A DNA stretch of 64,000 nucleotides, taken from positions 4,402,001 to 4,466,000 of the forward strand of contig NZ_CP009962.1 of the NCBI RefSeq assembly GCF_000786695.1, read 5' to 3'. Made by a program: the position numbers and the translations under genes. This document shows, piece after piece, positions 17,589-25,848 of this stretch (its first letter is position 1; each line of letters starts with the position of its first letter). Source of the DNA: Collimonas arenae (lineage in GTDB: Bacteria > Pseudomonadota > Gammaproteobacteria > Burkholderiales > Burkholderiaceae_D). The notes beneath the pieces are model-generated. The model worked only from the letters and a program-made list of their open reading frames with translations, was not told the DNA's origin and made no database searches.

Positions 17589-19202
17589 ATGAAAATCAGC
17601 CGTTACCTAAGCTTCTGGATCGTACTGCTGCTGGCTCTGGCGCTAGCAGCCGGGGCCGTAGCAGGAAAAATTGCCTGGTGGTGGGCGGTTGTGCCGAGCC
17701 TGCTGAGCGCTCTTGGCATCTGGGACATGAACCAGCGCAGCCACGCTATCTTGCGCAACTATCCGTTGATGGGGCATTTCCGTTTTCTGTTTGAAATGAT
17801 CCGCCCTGAAATGCGGCAGTATTTTTTTGAAAGCGACAACGACGGCGCACCGTTTACCCGCAAGGAACGCAGCCTGGTTTACCAACGCGCCAAAGGCGAA
17901 GTCGATAGCCGGCCTTTCGGCACCGAACTGGATGTCAAGATGCGCGGCTACGAATGGGTTGGCCATTCGCTGTCGCCGACCATCATCGCTAGCCACGATT
18001 TTCGCGTCACGGTAGGCGCAGAGCGGGCGCAGCCGTATTCAATGTCGGTGTTCAACGTCTCCGCGATGAGCTTCGGCGCCTTGTCCGCGAACGCCATTCG
18101 CGCATTGAATCGCGGTGCAAAAAAAGGGGGCTTTGCGCATGACACCGGTGAAGGTTCGATTTCGCCATATCACCGCGAATTCGGTGGTGACCTGCTGTGG
18201 CAAATCGCTTCCGGTTACTTCGGCTGCCGCAATGGCGACGGTAGCTTCAATGAAGAAAAATTCGTAGCGCAAGCTACCTCTCCGCAAGTGAAGATGATCA
18301 CCGTCAAGCTTTCGCAAGGCGCCAAACCCGGTCATGGCGGCGTGCTGCCGGCGGCCAAGATCACTCCGGAAATTTCAGCAACGCGCGGCGTGCCGATGGG
18401 TGTCGATTGCATTTCGCCGGCTACCCATTCGTCGTTCTCCAATCCGATCGGCCTGCTGGAATTCATCCAGAAATTGCGCACGCTGTCAGGCGACAAGCCA
18501 GTCGGCTTCAAGCTGTGCGTCGGTCATCCCTGGGAATTTTTCGGCATCGTCAAAGCCATGCTGCAAACTGGCATCTTGCCAGATTTCATTGTGGTGGATG
18601 GCTCTGAAGGCGGCACCGGCGCTGCGCCGCTGGAATTTGTCGATCACGTCGGCATGCCCTTGCAAGAAGGCTTGCTGTTGGTGCATAACGCACTGGTCGG
18701 CGCCGGTTTGCGCGATCGTATCAAGATCGGCGCCAGCGGCAAGGTGATTACCGCTTTCGACCTGGCGCGTACACTGGCGATCGGCGCCGACTGGTGCAAC
18801 TCGGCGCGCGGCTTCATGTTTTCGCTGGGCTGCATCCAATCGCAAAGCTGCCATACCGACCGTTGCCCGACCGGTGTAGCAACACAAGATGTAGGGCGAC
18901 AAAAGGCACTGGTGGTGCCGGACAAGGCCGAACGTGTATATCGCTTCCACGAGAGCACCTTGCATGCGCTGCAGGAGCTGGTGCAGGCCGCCGGCTTGCC
19001 GCACGCTTCCGCTTTGCGCGCGCATCACATTGTGCGGCGTACCTCAGACCATGAAGTGAAGCTGATGTCTGACTTGCTGTCTTATCTGCAGCCCGGTGAT
19101 TTGCTGAACCAGAATTATCGCTATCCGGTATTCGCAAAATACTGGCCGATATCACGCGCCGAGAGTTTCCATCCGGCTGAACCGATACAGGCCGCGGCCT
19201 GA
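17589..19202 (+). CDS. FMN-binding glutamate synthase family protein, membrane anchored
   Basis: A 537-residue protein with two N-terminal hydrophobic segments (residues 8-45), then a stand-alone glutamate synthase FMN/central-type TIM barrel. Conserved blocks include MSFGALSANAIRALNRGA, GEGSISPYH, KLSQGAKPGHGG, VDGSEGGTGAAP and IKIGASGKV. The cluster C-x5-C-x4-C for the 3Fe-4S centre is seen as CIQSQSCHTDRCPTG. It lacks the glutaminase domain of GltB, so it is not a complete glutamate synthase; the physiological reaction of this family is not settled. ATG with AAGGAAG upstream; terminator downstream. Confidence 0.88.
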   Translation: MKISRYLSFWIVLLLALALAAGAVAGKIAWWWAVVPSLLSALGIWDMNQRSHAILRNYPLMGHFRFLFEMIRPEMRQYFFESDNDGAPFTRKERSLVYQRAKGEVDSRPFGTELDVKMRGYEWVGHSLSPTIIASHDFRVTVGAERAQPYSMSVFNVSAMSFGALSANAIRALNRGAKKGGFAHDTGEGSISPYHREFGGDLLWQIASGYFGCRNGDGSFNEEKFVAQATSPQVKMITVKLSQGAKPGHGGVLPAAKITPEISATRGVPMGVDCISPATHSSFSNPIGLLEFIQKLRTLSGDKPVGFKLCVGHPWEFFGIVKAMLQTGILPDFIVVDGSEGGTGAAPLEFVDHVGMPLQEGLLLVHNALVGAGLRDRIKIGASGKVITAFDLARTLAIGADWCNSARGFMFSLGCIQSQSCHTDRCPTGVATQDVGRQKALVVPDKAERVYRFHESTLHALQELVQAAGLPHASALRAHHIVRRTSDHEVKLMSDLLSYLQPGDLLNQNYRYPVFAKYWPISRAESFHPAEPIQAAA

Positions 19203-19254
19203 CGACAGCTCCAATAACAAAGTTGAAACGCAGGCTGAAAAGCGACAAGTAATA

Positions 19255-19288
19255 AAAAAGCCGGGGTTCTTACGAATCCCGGCTTTTT
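19255..19288. terminator. Bidirectional rho-independent terminator
   Basis: AAAAAGCCGGG pairs with CCCGGCTTTTT across a 12-base loop; the A and T tracts serve both strands between convergent genes. Confidence 0.85.
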
Positions 19289-19296
19289 ATTTTCCC

Positions 19297-19959
19297 TCAA
19301 GCTTCAGCATCAGGCTGGTTTTGCGGCGCTGCCTGGATAAAAGCGTCAAGCTCCTGGCAATTCTGGTAAATCCGCATCAAAGTCGGCATTTCAGTTAAAT
19401 TGCATTTCAAGCGTTGCGCATTGAAAATCTGCGGCACAAGGCAACAATCGGCCAATGTCGGTGTATCGCCGAAACAGAATTTTCCGGTCCGGCTGTCACG
19501 CGCCAACGTAATCTCCAGCGCCGCCAGCCCGCTCTCGCACCAATGCCTGTACCAGGCATTCTTGGCGCTCTCATCGACCTTCAGTTCGTGCACCAGATAA
19601 CGCAGCACCCGCAGATTGTTGAGCGGGTGAATGTCACAGGCAATCGAGAGTGCGATACCGCGCACAAACGCGCGGTCCAGCGCAGTCGCCGGCAACAGCG
19701 CCGGCGTCGGATTGACCTCTTCCAAGTACTCTAGAATCGCCAGCGATTGCGTCAGCACGGCCTGGCCGTCTGCGGTCTCGTTGTCGATCAGGGTCGGCAC
19801 CAGGCCATCGCTGTTCAGCGTGCGATACATCTGGCTGAGTTGCTCGCCGCCGTGTTTGAGTAAATGCACCGGCACGATGTCGTAAGACATGCCCTTCAGG
19901 TTCAAGGCAATCCGCACTCGATAGGAGGCGGAGCTACGGAAATAGCTATACAGTTTCAT
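19297..19959 (-). CDS. maiA: Maleylacetoacetate/maleylpyruvate isomerase (GST zeta)
   Basis: A 220-residue zeta-class glutathione S-transferase. The signature SSASYRVRIALNLKG, with the catalytic Ser-Ser-x-x-x-R pattern, is at residues 9-25 and the helical domain follows. The ATG at 19959 is preferred over a GTG at 19977 because the protein then starts MKLYSYFRSS. It isomerises maleylacetoacetate or maleylpyruvate using glutathione. Gene order with a fumarylacetoacetate-hydrolase-family gene 17 bp upstream points to the end of homogentisate or gentisate breakdown; no ring-cleavage dioxygenase is present here to decide between them. Confidence 0.88.
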   Translation of the reverse strand: MKLYSYFRSSASYRVRIALNLKGMSYDIVPVHLLKHGGEQLSQMYRTLNSDGLVPTLIDNETADGQAVLTQSLAILEYLEEVNPTPALLPATALDRAFVRGIALSIACDIHPLNNLRVLRYLVHELKVDESAKNAWYRHWCESGLAALEITLARDSRTGKFCFGDTPTLADCCLVPQIFNAQRLKCNLTEMPTLMRIYQNCQELDAFIQAAPQNQPDAEA

Positions 19960-19976
19960 GGATCTCTGCTCAAGCA

Positions 19977-20672
19977 CTACACTAGCCGCACGCGCAACTC
20001 GCCAATGCCGGCCACCGAACCTTCAAGCAAATCGCCCTTGGTTACCGCAGCCACACCCGCCGGCGTGCCGGTAAAAATCAGATCGCCTGCCTGTAGTTCG
20101 AAATAGGCCGACAACTGTTCGATGGTTTCAGCAATATTCCAGATCATCTGGCTGATATCGCCTTGCTGGCGCAAAACGCCATTCACGTTAAGGTGGATGT
20201 CGCCTTTTTCGATCAGGCCGCTAACCCCTGCAGGCTGGATTGCGGAAATCGGTGCCGAATAGTCAAAACCCTTGCCTGTGCACCAGGGTCGTCCGAGTTT
20301 CTTGGCTTCACCTTGCAAATCGCGCCGCGTCATGTCGAGCCCGACCGCATAGCCCCAGATGTGCTTGACTGCTTCAGCTGCAGGAATATTCTTGCCGCCG
20401 GTTGACAGCGCCACTACCAATTCGATTTCGTGGTGCAAATCTTGTGTCATCGACGGATAGGGCATTTCGCCAATGCTACCCTCGGCTACCGGCAGTACGG
20501 CGTCAGCCGGCTTCATGAAGAAGAACGGCGCTTCTCGACCGCTGCTGCCCATTTCCTTCGCGTGTTCAGCGTAATTACGACCAACGCAATAAATTCTGTG
20601 GACCGGAAATAATTGGTCACTACCGGCTACGGGTACCGCTGCTACAGGTTTTGGCGGAAAAACGAAGTGCAT
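19977..20672 (-). CDS. Fumarylacetoacetate hydrolase family protein (fumarylpyruvate hydrolase type)
   Basis: A 231-residue single-domain FAH-family hydrolase with a perfect AAGGAG ribosome site. Conserved residues include YCVGRNYAEHAKEMG, FFMKPADA, the metal ligands in DLHHEIELVVAL and the GYAVGLDMTRRD block. The short length is like fumarylpyruvate hydrolases of gentisate pathways rather than full-length fumarylacetoacetases with an SH3-like N-terminal domain. It is the first gene of the pair with the GST-zeta isomerase and would hydrolyse the isomerised product to fumarate plus pyruvate or acetoacetate. Confidence 0.85.
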   Translation of the reverse strand: MHFVFPPKPVAAVPVAGSDQLFPVHRIYCVGRNYAEHAKEMGSSGREAPFFFMKPADAVLPVAEGSIGEMPYPSMTQDLHHEIELVVALSTGGKNIPAAEAVKHIWGYAVGLDMTRRDLQGEAKKLGRPWCTGKGFDYSAPISAIQPAGVSGLIEKGDIHLNVNGVLRQQGDISQMIWNIAETIEQLSAYFELQAGDLIFTGTPAGVAAVTKGDLLEGSVAGIGELRVRLV

Positions 20673-20728
20673 GGAAGCTCCTTTTTCAATACTGCCGATG
20701 TGTCGGCAGCGAACATTGTCCGGTACTT

Positions 20729-20846
20729 AGAGGCTGTTGCGAAATTAACCTGGCGTTGTTACGTCGGGGCGGCCATCCGCTCCTAGCCGTACTGCTCGTA
20801 CTGTCTTCGTCGGCGCGCCTAGCCATCTGTGTTCGCAACAGCCTCT
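20729..20846. repeat. Small element bounded by 15-bp perfect inverted repeats
   Basis: AGAGGCTGTTGCGAA at 20729-20743 is repeated inverted at 20832-20846, enclosing 88 bp without an ORF of its own. The right arm ends on the first base of the aminotransferase stop codon. Inside is a short direct repeat (CGTACTG twice). It looks like a small non-autonomous repeat (MITE- or REP-like) or a conserved structured intergenic element. Confidence 0.55.
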
Positions 20847-22015
20847 TATTTTTTGTTAAAAAATTGCCCAAGCCGGCGCACGGCTTCTTGCAAGTTATCC
20901 ATCGACGTTGCATAAGACAGGCGGATATAGGTCTGCGCGGTGTGCGGTCCGAAATCCAGACCGGAAACCATACTGACGCCGACCTGGTTCAAGATATCCT
21001 TGACCAGGCGATCGGCATCGTCGCTCAAGGCGCTGCAATCCGCATAGACATAGAAAGCGCCGTCCGGTATGACCGGCACCTTGAAGCCCAATTCGACCAG
21101 CGCCGGCACCAGATAATCGCGGCGACGCTTGAACTCGTTCTTGCGTTCTTCATACAGGGCCAGCGAGTCCGCCTCGAAACAGGCCAGCGCCGCGTGCTGG
21201 GCAATCGACGACGGGCAGATGAACAGGTTCTGCGCCAGCTTTTCAATCGGCGCCACCAGTTGCTCCGGCAGCACCAGCCAGCCGAGACGCCAGCCGGTCA
21301 TGTTGAAATATTTGGAGAAGCTGTTGATGACGATGATATCGTCGCCCAGCGACAGCGCAGAAAACGGCGCTTCGTCGTAGCTCAGGCCTTGATAGATTTC
21401 GTCGACAATGGAAAAGCCGCCTTTGGCGCGCACGGTAGCAATGATCTTGCCCAGTTCGCCGTGCAAAATCGATGTGCCGGTCGGATTGGAGGGTGAAGCC
21501 AGCAACACGCCGCGCGTGTCTTCGCCCCAGTGCTCACGCACCATCTGGTCGGACAACTGGAAACGCTCGGCAGGACCGCTGGCAATCATTTTCGCGCGGC
21601 CGTCGAAGGCGGCGACGAAATGGCGATTGCAAGGATAGGAGGGATCCGGCATCAGCACTTCGCTGCCCTTCTCCACCAACGCCGCGCAAGCCAGCAACAA
21701 GGCGGCGGAGGCGCCGGCGGTGACGACAATACGTCCAGGTGCAATATCAAGCCCGTACACCTGTTTATAGTGGCCGGAGATCGCTGCGCGCAGCGCCGGT
21801 AATCCGGTGGCCGAGGTATATTGCATTTTGCCGTCGGCCATGGCTTTGGCCGCCGCCTCGATCACCAGCGGCGCGGCGGTGAAATCCGGTTCGCCGATAC
21901 CCATATGGATGATATGGCGGCCTTGCTGTTCCAGCGCTGCCGCCATTTTTGCCAGTTCCATTACATGGAACGGTGCAATGTTATCAAGACGTGAAGCCAG
22001 GTGCGAGAATGTCAT
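20846..22015 (-). CDS. PLP-dependent class I aminotransferase
   Basis: A 389-residue fold-type I aminotransferase. It has GIGEPDFTAAP near the start, SPSNPTG at about 175, DEIYQGLSY at about 205, and the PLP lysine in NSFSKYFNMTGWRLG at about 240. The C-terminal small domain ends at a TAA inside the inverted-repeat element. ATG at 22015 is used; a GTG at 22042 is in frame. It lies 131 bp after nusB on the same strand, the usual place for this gene near rib-nusB in relatives. Substrate is not obvious; alanine/aspartate-like aminotransferases fit. Confidence 0.9.
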   Translation of the reverse strand: MTFSHLASRLDNIAPFHVMELAKMAAALEQQGRHIIHMGIGEPDFTAAPLVIEAAAKAMADGKMQYTSATGLPALRAAISGHYKQVYGLDIAPGRIVVTAGASAALLLACAALVEKGSEVLMPDPSYPCNRHFVAAFDGRAKMIASGPAERFQLSDQMVREHWGEDTRGVLLASPSNPTGTSILHGELGKIIATVRAKGGFSIVDEIYQGLSYDEAPFSALSLGDDIIVINSFSKYFNMTGWRLGWLVLPEQLVAPIEKLAQNLFICPSSIAQHAALACFEADSLALYEERKNEFKRRRDYLVPALVELGFKVPVIPDGAFYVYADCSALSDDADRLVKDILNQVGVSMVSGLDFGPHTAQTYIRLSYATSMDNLQEAVRRLGQFFNKK

Positions 22016-22146
22016 GAACAGATTTTCCGAATGGCGAGACACGCCCTTACGTCGACAACTGGTCTCGCCTGAAACATCGGAGACCGATCTCAGGCGCTAT
22101 GCATGGTGCAGAGCCGATATCAAGTCCCCACCTACAGAGATGGACT

Positions 22147-22620
22147 TCAGGATTTCTTGCCGGCGCCGATTTCATCCGCGCGCACTCTGGCGGCAAACTT
22201 GTCCAGCACGCCATTCACATACTTGTGGCCATCAATGCCGCCGAACGACTTGGTCAGCTCCACCGCTTCGTTGATGACGACGCGATACGGGATTTCCACG
22301 TGGTTTTGCAGTTCGAAAGCACCGATCAGCAATGCCGCGTGTTCCACCGGCGACAATTCGCTGATCTGACGATCGATCAACGGCGCCAGGCCGGCGCGCA
22401 AAGTAGTTACATCCTTGATCGCGCCATACAGCAGCGAGTTGAAATGTTCAGCATCGGCCTTGTCGAAGCCATGCGCCTGGCGGATATGCTCGCTGATGGC
22501 AGTCACGTCTTCATTGTTCAACAGCCATTGATACAGGCCCTGCAACGCAAATTCGCGCGCGCGGTGACGCGGCGTGCGGCTCTTGCTCGGATTGGCGTGC
22601 AAAGTTTTGGTGGTGGTCAT
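22147..22620 (-). CDS. nusB: Transcription antitermination factor NusB
   Basis: A 157-residue all-helical RNA-binding protein. Diagnostic blocks are [44 protein letters not shown] and [12 protein letters not shown]. The frame extends upstream to 22710 as a lysine/glutamine repeat ([14 protein letters not shown]) coming from a degenerate CTGCTTG-like DNA repeat; the ATG at 22620 is taken as the start. NusB with NusE binds boxA of rRNA leaders to prevent termination. It follows ribH, the classic ribH-nusB pairing. Confidence 0.95.
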   Translation of the reverse strand: MTTTKTLHANPSKSRTPRHRAREFALQGLYQWLLNNEDVTAISEHIRQAHGFDKADAEHFNSLLYGAIKDVTTLRAGLAPLIDRQISELSPVEHAALLIGAFELQNHVEIPYRVVINEAVELTKSFGGIDGHKYVNGVLDKFAARVRADEIGAGKKS

Positions 22621-22737
22621 AGTTTTTCCAGCTTGTTTTACTGCTTGTTTATCTACTTGCTTATCTGCTTGCTTGAAACGCACATCACAAGCCGGCAGCG
22701 CAAGGTGCATCCACGCCGCCAGGCCCGCGAAGACATT

Positions 22738-23223
22738 TTATTCTTCGCTGGTGGCTTCGGCCAGTTCTTCCAGTGCGATCGAGAGATTGGCCATTTCCAC
22801 CGCAACGCGCGCAGCGTCGGTGCCTTTCTCTTCCATGCGTACTTCGGCCTGCTCGTCGTTCTCGGTGGTCAGTACGGCGTTGGCGATCGGAATTCCCGCA
22901 TCCAGGCCGACGCGGGTGATGCCGGCGCCGGATTCGTTGGATACCAGTTCGAAATGGTAAGTCTCGCCGCGGATCACCGCGCCGATCGCGATCAGCGCAT
23001 CGAACTGCATGGTTTCAGCCATCTTCTGCAGCGCCAGCGGGATTTCCAGGGCGCCTGGCACGGTGACATGCAGGATGTCCTCATCCGCCACGCCAAGATG
23101 CTTCAACTCCGCCAGGCAGGCTGAGATCAGGCCGTGGCAGACATCTTCGTTGAAGCGGGCTTGCACAATACCGATACGCAGATCGGCACCATCCAGGTTG
23201 GTTTCGTAAATTCCGACTGTCAT
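22738..23223 (-). CDS. ribH: 6,7-dimethyl-8-ribityllumazine synthase
   Basis: A 161-residue lumazine synthase. It has [13 protein letters not shown], the [16 protein letters not shown] block, [20 protein letters not shown] containing the catalytic His, and FGVLTTEN-type [12 protein letters not shown]. The ATG has AGAGG upstream. It condenses 3,4-dihydroxy-2-butanone 4-phosphate with the ribityl-aminopyrimidine to give the riboflavin precursor, usually in a large icosahedral or decameric shell. It lies 124 bp downstream of ribBA and 118 bp upstream of nusB, all on one strand. Confidence 0.96.
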   Translation of the reverse strand: MTVGIYETNLDGADLRIGIVQARFNEDVCHGLISACLAELKHLGVADEDILHVTVPGALEIPLALQKMAETMQFDALIAIGAVIRGETYHFELVSNESGAGITRVGLDAGIPIANAVLTTENDEQAEVRMEEKGTDAARVAVEMANLSIALEELAEATSEE

Positions 23224-23347
23224 GGCTTTCCTCTTATGCGCACTAGGCGCTTTTTATTCATTAATCTACAAAAAATGCCTTACTACAGATTGCCGCTTTT
23301 TTACTGTTAGCTACTGTTATTGCAAGGGCACTACTAAAAAAACTATC

Positions 23348-24460
23348 TCAAGCATTCGGCTTGTTTTGATAACCGGTAATTTCAAGATCATAGCCGGTCA
23401 TCGATGGCATCTTGCGCGGGCTGGCCAGCAGTTTCATCTTGCCGACGCCGAGATCTTTCAGGATCTGCGCACCGATACCGTAGGTCCGCAAATCGACCCG
23501 CGGCGGTGGCGGCTTGACGCCGCTGCAGGCAGCTTCCAGTGCTGCAAACTTGGCGAATATCTGGTCTGCCGATTCCTCGCAATTGAGCAACACCACCACG
23601 CCGCAAGGCGAAGCGGCGATCGCAGCCAGAGCCGACGCCATGTTCCAGGAATGGTTGGTGGCTTCGGTTTCCAGCAAATCCAGGATCGATACCGGCTGAT
23701 GCACACGCACCAGCGTTTCGACGTCCGGTTTCGGCTCACCATGTAACAACGCCAGATGAGCGCCGCCGCTAGGCGTATCGCGATAGGCGATGGTCTTGAA
23801 GGTGCCTTGGGCCGTATGGGTAGTGCGTTCGGCCAGGCGTTCGACGATGCTTTCGTGCTGGCCGCGATAGTGAATCAGATCGGCGATGGTGCCGACCTTC
23901 AAACCATGTTCTTTCGAGAATTCCAGCAAATCAGGCAGACGCGCCATAGTGCCGTCTTCCTTGAGGATCTCGCAAATCACCGCTGCCGGCGTCAAACCCG
24001 CCATCTCGGTCAGATCGCAACCGGCTTCCGTATGGCCGGCGCGCATCAGCACGCCGCCCTTGCGCGCCTTGATCGGGAAAATATGACCCGGCTGCACGAT
24101 ATCGCCAGCCTTGGCGTCGCCAGCTACGGCCACCTGGATAGTCCGCGCACGATCCGCGGCGGAAATACCGGTAGTGACGCCTTCGGCGGCCTCAATCGAT
24201 ACCGTGAAATTGGTGCCGTATGCGGTGCCGTTACGGCTGGTCATCATGCCCAGGTTGAGCTGGTCGCAACGCTCTTCGGTCAAGGTCAGGCAGACCAGGC
24301 CGCGCGCGTGCCTGACCATGAAATTGATCGCATCGGGCGTAACGAAATCGGCGGCAAGCACCAGGTCGCCCTCGTTTTCACGATCTTCTTCATCAACCAG
24401 TATCACCATGCGGCCGGCACGGAGTTCAGCAATGATTTCCTCGGTAGTTGCAATTGACAT
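23348..24460 (-). CDS. ribBA: 3,4-dihydroxy-2-butanone 4-phosphate synthase with degenerate GTP cyclohydrolase II domain
   Basis: A 370-residue protein. Residues 1-205 are a complete RibB domain (VDEEDRENEGDLVLAA acidic loop, MVRHARGLVCLTL, HTEAGCDL). The C-terminal 160 residues are GTP-cyclohydrolase-II-like: the VDLRTYGIGAQILKDLGV block remains, but the zinc cysteines (C-x-C pattern) and the RGHEGRG-like catalytic loop are missing. It therefore makes the four-carbon riboflavin precursor from ribulose 5-phosphate, while cyclohydrolase activity must come from another gene. ATG at 24460 with AAGGCG upstream; an upstream in-frame start at 24517 is less likely. Confidence 0.9.
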   Translation of the reverse strand: MSIATTEEIIAELRAGRMVILVDEEDRENEGDLVLAADFVTPDAINFMVRHARGLVCLTLTEERCDQLNLGMMTSRNGTAYGTNFTVSIEAAEGVTTGISAADRARTIQVAVAGDAKAGDIVQPGHIFPIKARKGGVLMRAGHTEAGCDLTEMAGLTPAAVICEILKEDGTMARLPDLLEFSKEHGLKVGTIADLIHYRGQHESIVERLAERTTHTAQGTFKTIAYRDTPSGGAHLALLHGEPKPDVETLVRVHQPVSILDLLETEATNHSWNMASALAAIAASPCGVVVLLNCEESADQIFAKFAALEAACSGVKPPPPRVDLRTYGIGAQILKDLGVGKMKLLASPRKMPSMTGYDLEITGYQNKPNA

Positions 24461-24561
24461 GTTTCGCCTTGAAGACAGCCACTGCGAAAGCTCTTCGTAA
24501 GCCAGTCCGCGTGCCATGAATGTGAGTTAAGTTAAAGCGTTAAATTGAATTGCGGCAAGCC

Positions 24562-24601
24562 GGTTGCAGCAGCTCGGCCCCTATCAGGCCTCGTTGCAAC
24601 C
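24562..24601 (-). promoter_or_regulatory. Hairpin in the ribBA leader region
   Basis: On the minus strand GGTTGCA pairs with TGCAACC around an inner GGCC/GGCC pairing, about 100 bp before the ribBA ATG. The conserved FMN-riboswitch core is not present. It may be a leader structure or the dusA-ribBA boundary terminator, without a T run. Confidence 0.3.
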
Positions 24602-24727
24602 CTTGGCTATTCAAACATAAGCCAGAGGTGGCTATTTTAAAGGATTTAGCAGACTGAAAATGTTTTACGGACACTACTTTGCCGCAGTTTGTGTCTAAAA
24701 CCCGATATCGCTGCCAGACTAGCCTTA

Positions 24728-25774
24728 TCAGGCGGCCAATGGTTGTATGTTTGCCAATGCATCAATCAGCAGCATCGGATCACCCAAGGCCAGTTTTTTC
24801 GAGTCGGACAGCGCCTGACGGAACGATTTGGCGCCAGGCACTCCCGCCATCAAACCCAGCATATGGCGCGTGATGCTATTCAAGCGCAAGCCTTTGCCAT
24901 CCTGGCCATGCAAGGCCAGCTGGCGGCGAATATATGGCAGCATCGCATCCAGCACCTCAGCGCGCGTCTTCAGCTGCGCAGCCGCGTCACCATAGTAACG
25001 GCTGTCAAAATCCGCCATCAGGTAGGGATTATGATAAGCCTCGCGTCCCAGCATCACGCCGTCAACGTACTGCAAGTGGAAATCAATCTCGGCAGTTGTC
25101 TTGATAGCGCCGTTGATGATGATTTCCAGCTCAGGAAAATCCTGCGCAAGCCGGTACGCATATTCATACTTCAAAGGCGGAATTTCACGGTTTTCCTTGG
25201 GACTAAGCCCCTTGAGAATCGCATTGCGCGCGTGCACGATGAACGTCTGGCAACCGGCTTCCGCCACGGAACCGACAAAATCGCGGACGAATTCGTAAGA
25301 CTCGGTCTTATCGATGCCGATCCGATGCTTGACGGTCACATCAATCGCCACCGCATCGCGCATCGCCTTGACGCAATCGGCCACCAGCGCCGACTCCGCC
25401 ATCAGGCAAGCGCCAAAAGCCCCCTTCTGCACCCGCTCGGACGGGCAGCCGCAATTCAAGTTGATCTCGTCATAGCCCCATTGTTCGCCCAACTTGGCGC
25501 TCTTGGCCAGGTCGGCCGGCTCGCTGCCGCCCAACTGCAAGGCAACCGGATGCTCAATCTCGTCGAAATCAAGATGGCGCGGGACATCGCCGTGCAGCAA
25601 GGCGCCGGTAGTTACCATTTCGGTATACAGCCAAGTGTGGCGCGTGATTTGGCGGTGGAAAACGCGGCAATGGCGGTCGGTCCAGTCCATCATGGGCGCA
25701 ACAGAAATTCTTCGACCATGGTTATTGCTTGAATTCCCTGTGCTTACAAGGGGTTCGAAGGTATTAGGTAGCAT
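24728..25774 (-). CDS. dusA: tRNA-dihydrouridine(20/20a) synthase DusA
   Basis: A 348-residue flavoenzyme of the DusA subgroup. It has SVAPMMDWTDRHCR near residue 30, NLNCGCPSERVQKGAFGACLM with the catalytic cysteine, VKHRIGID and HARNAILKGLSPKENR. It reduces U20/U20a in tRNA D-loops with NADPH and FMN. The first 25 residues before the conserved core are unlike ordinary DusA N-termini and the start is weak (ATG 25774, alternative GTG 25786, no ribosome site). The 5' end directly abuts an integrase gene, which suggests the native start was replaced by an integrated element. Confidence 0.93.
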   Translation of the reverse strand: MLPNTFEPLVSTGNSSNNHGRRISVAPMMDWTDRHCRVFHRQITRHTWLYTEMVTTGALLHGDVPRHLDFDEIEHPVALQLGGSEPADLAKSAKLGEQWGYDEINLNCGCPSERVQKGAFGACLMAESALVADCVKAMRDAVAIDVTVKHRIGIDKTESYEFVRDFVGSVAEAGCQTFIVHARNAILKGLSPKENREIPPLKYEYAYRLAQDFPELEIIINGAIKTTAEIDFHLQYVDGVMLGREAYHNPYLMADFDSRYYGDAAAQLKTRAEVLDAMLPYIRRQLALHGQDGKGLRLNSITRHMLGLMAGVPGAKSFRQALSDSKKLALGDPMLLIDALANIQPLAA

Positions 25775-25821
25775 TGCAATATTCACTGTAATTCATGTTT
25801 TATTATCATGCATCATGTTTT

Positions 25822-25843
25822 ATTGCTACAAAATTGCTACAAA
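25822..25843. repeat. Two tandem 11-bp units (ATTGCTACAAA) at the dusA/integrase junction
   Basis: Perfect direct repeat immediately before the integrase ATG and 48 bp from the dusA start. Short tandem repeats at such a place are typical of tyrosine-integrase arm or core binding sites; this could be part of the attachment site. It may also act on integrase expression. Confidence 0.5.
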
Positions 25844-25848
25844 AAAAC

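Noticed and set aside
22621..22710. N-terminal extension of NusB with KQ repeats
   Set aside because: Not part of any NusB fold; it derives from a degenerate DNA repeat, and the ATG at 22620 gives the normal length.
24461..24727. FMN riboswitch before ribBA
   Set aside because: I looked for the conserved core and its paired arms on the minus strand and did not find them; only an unrelated hairpin is present.
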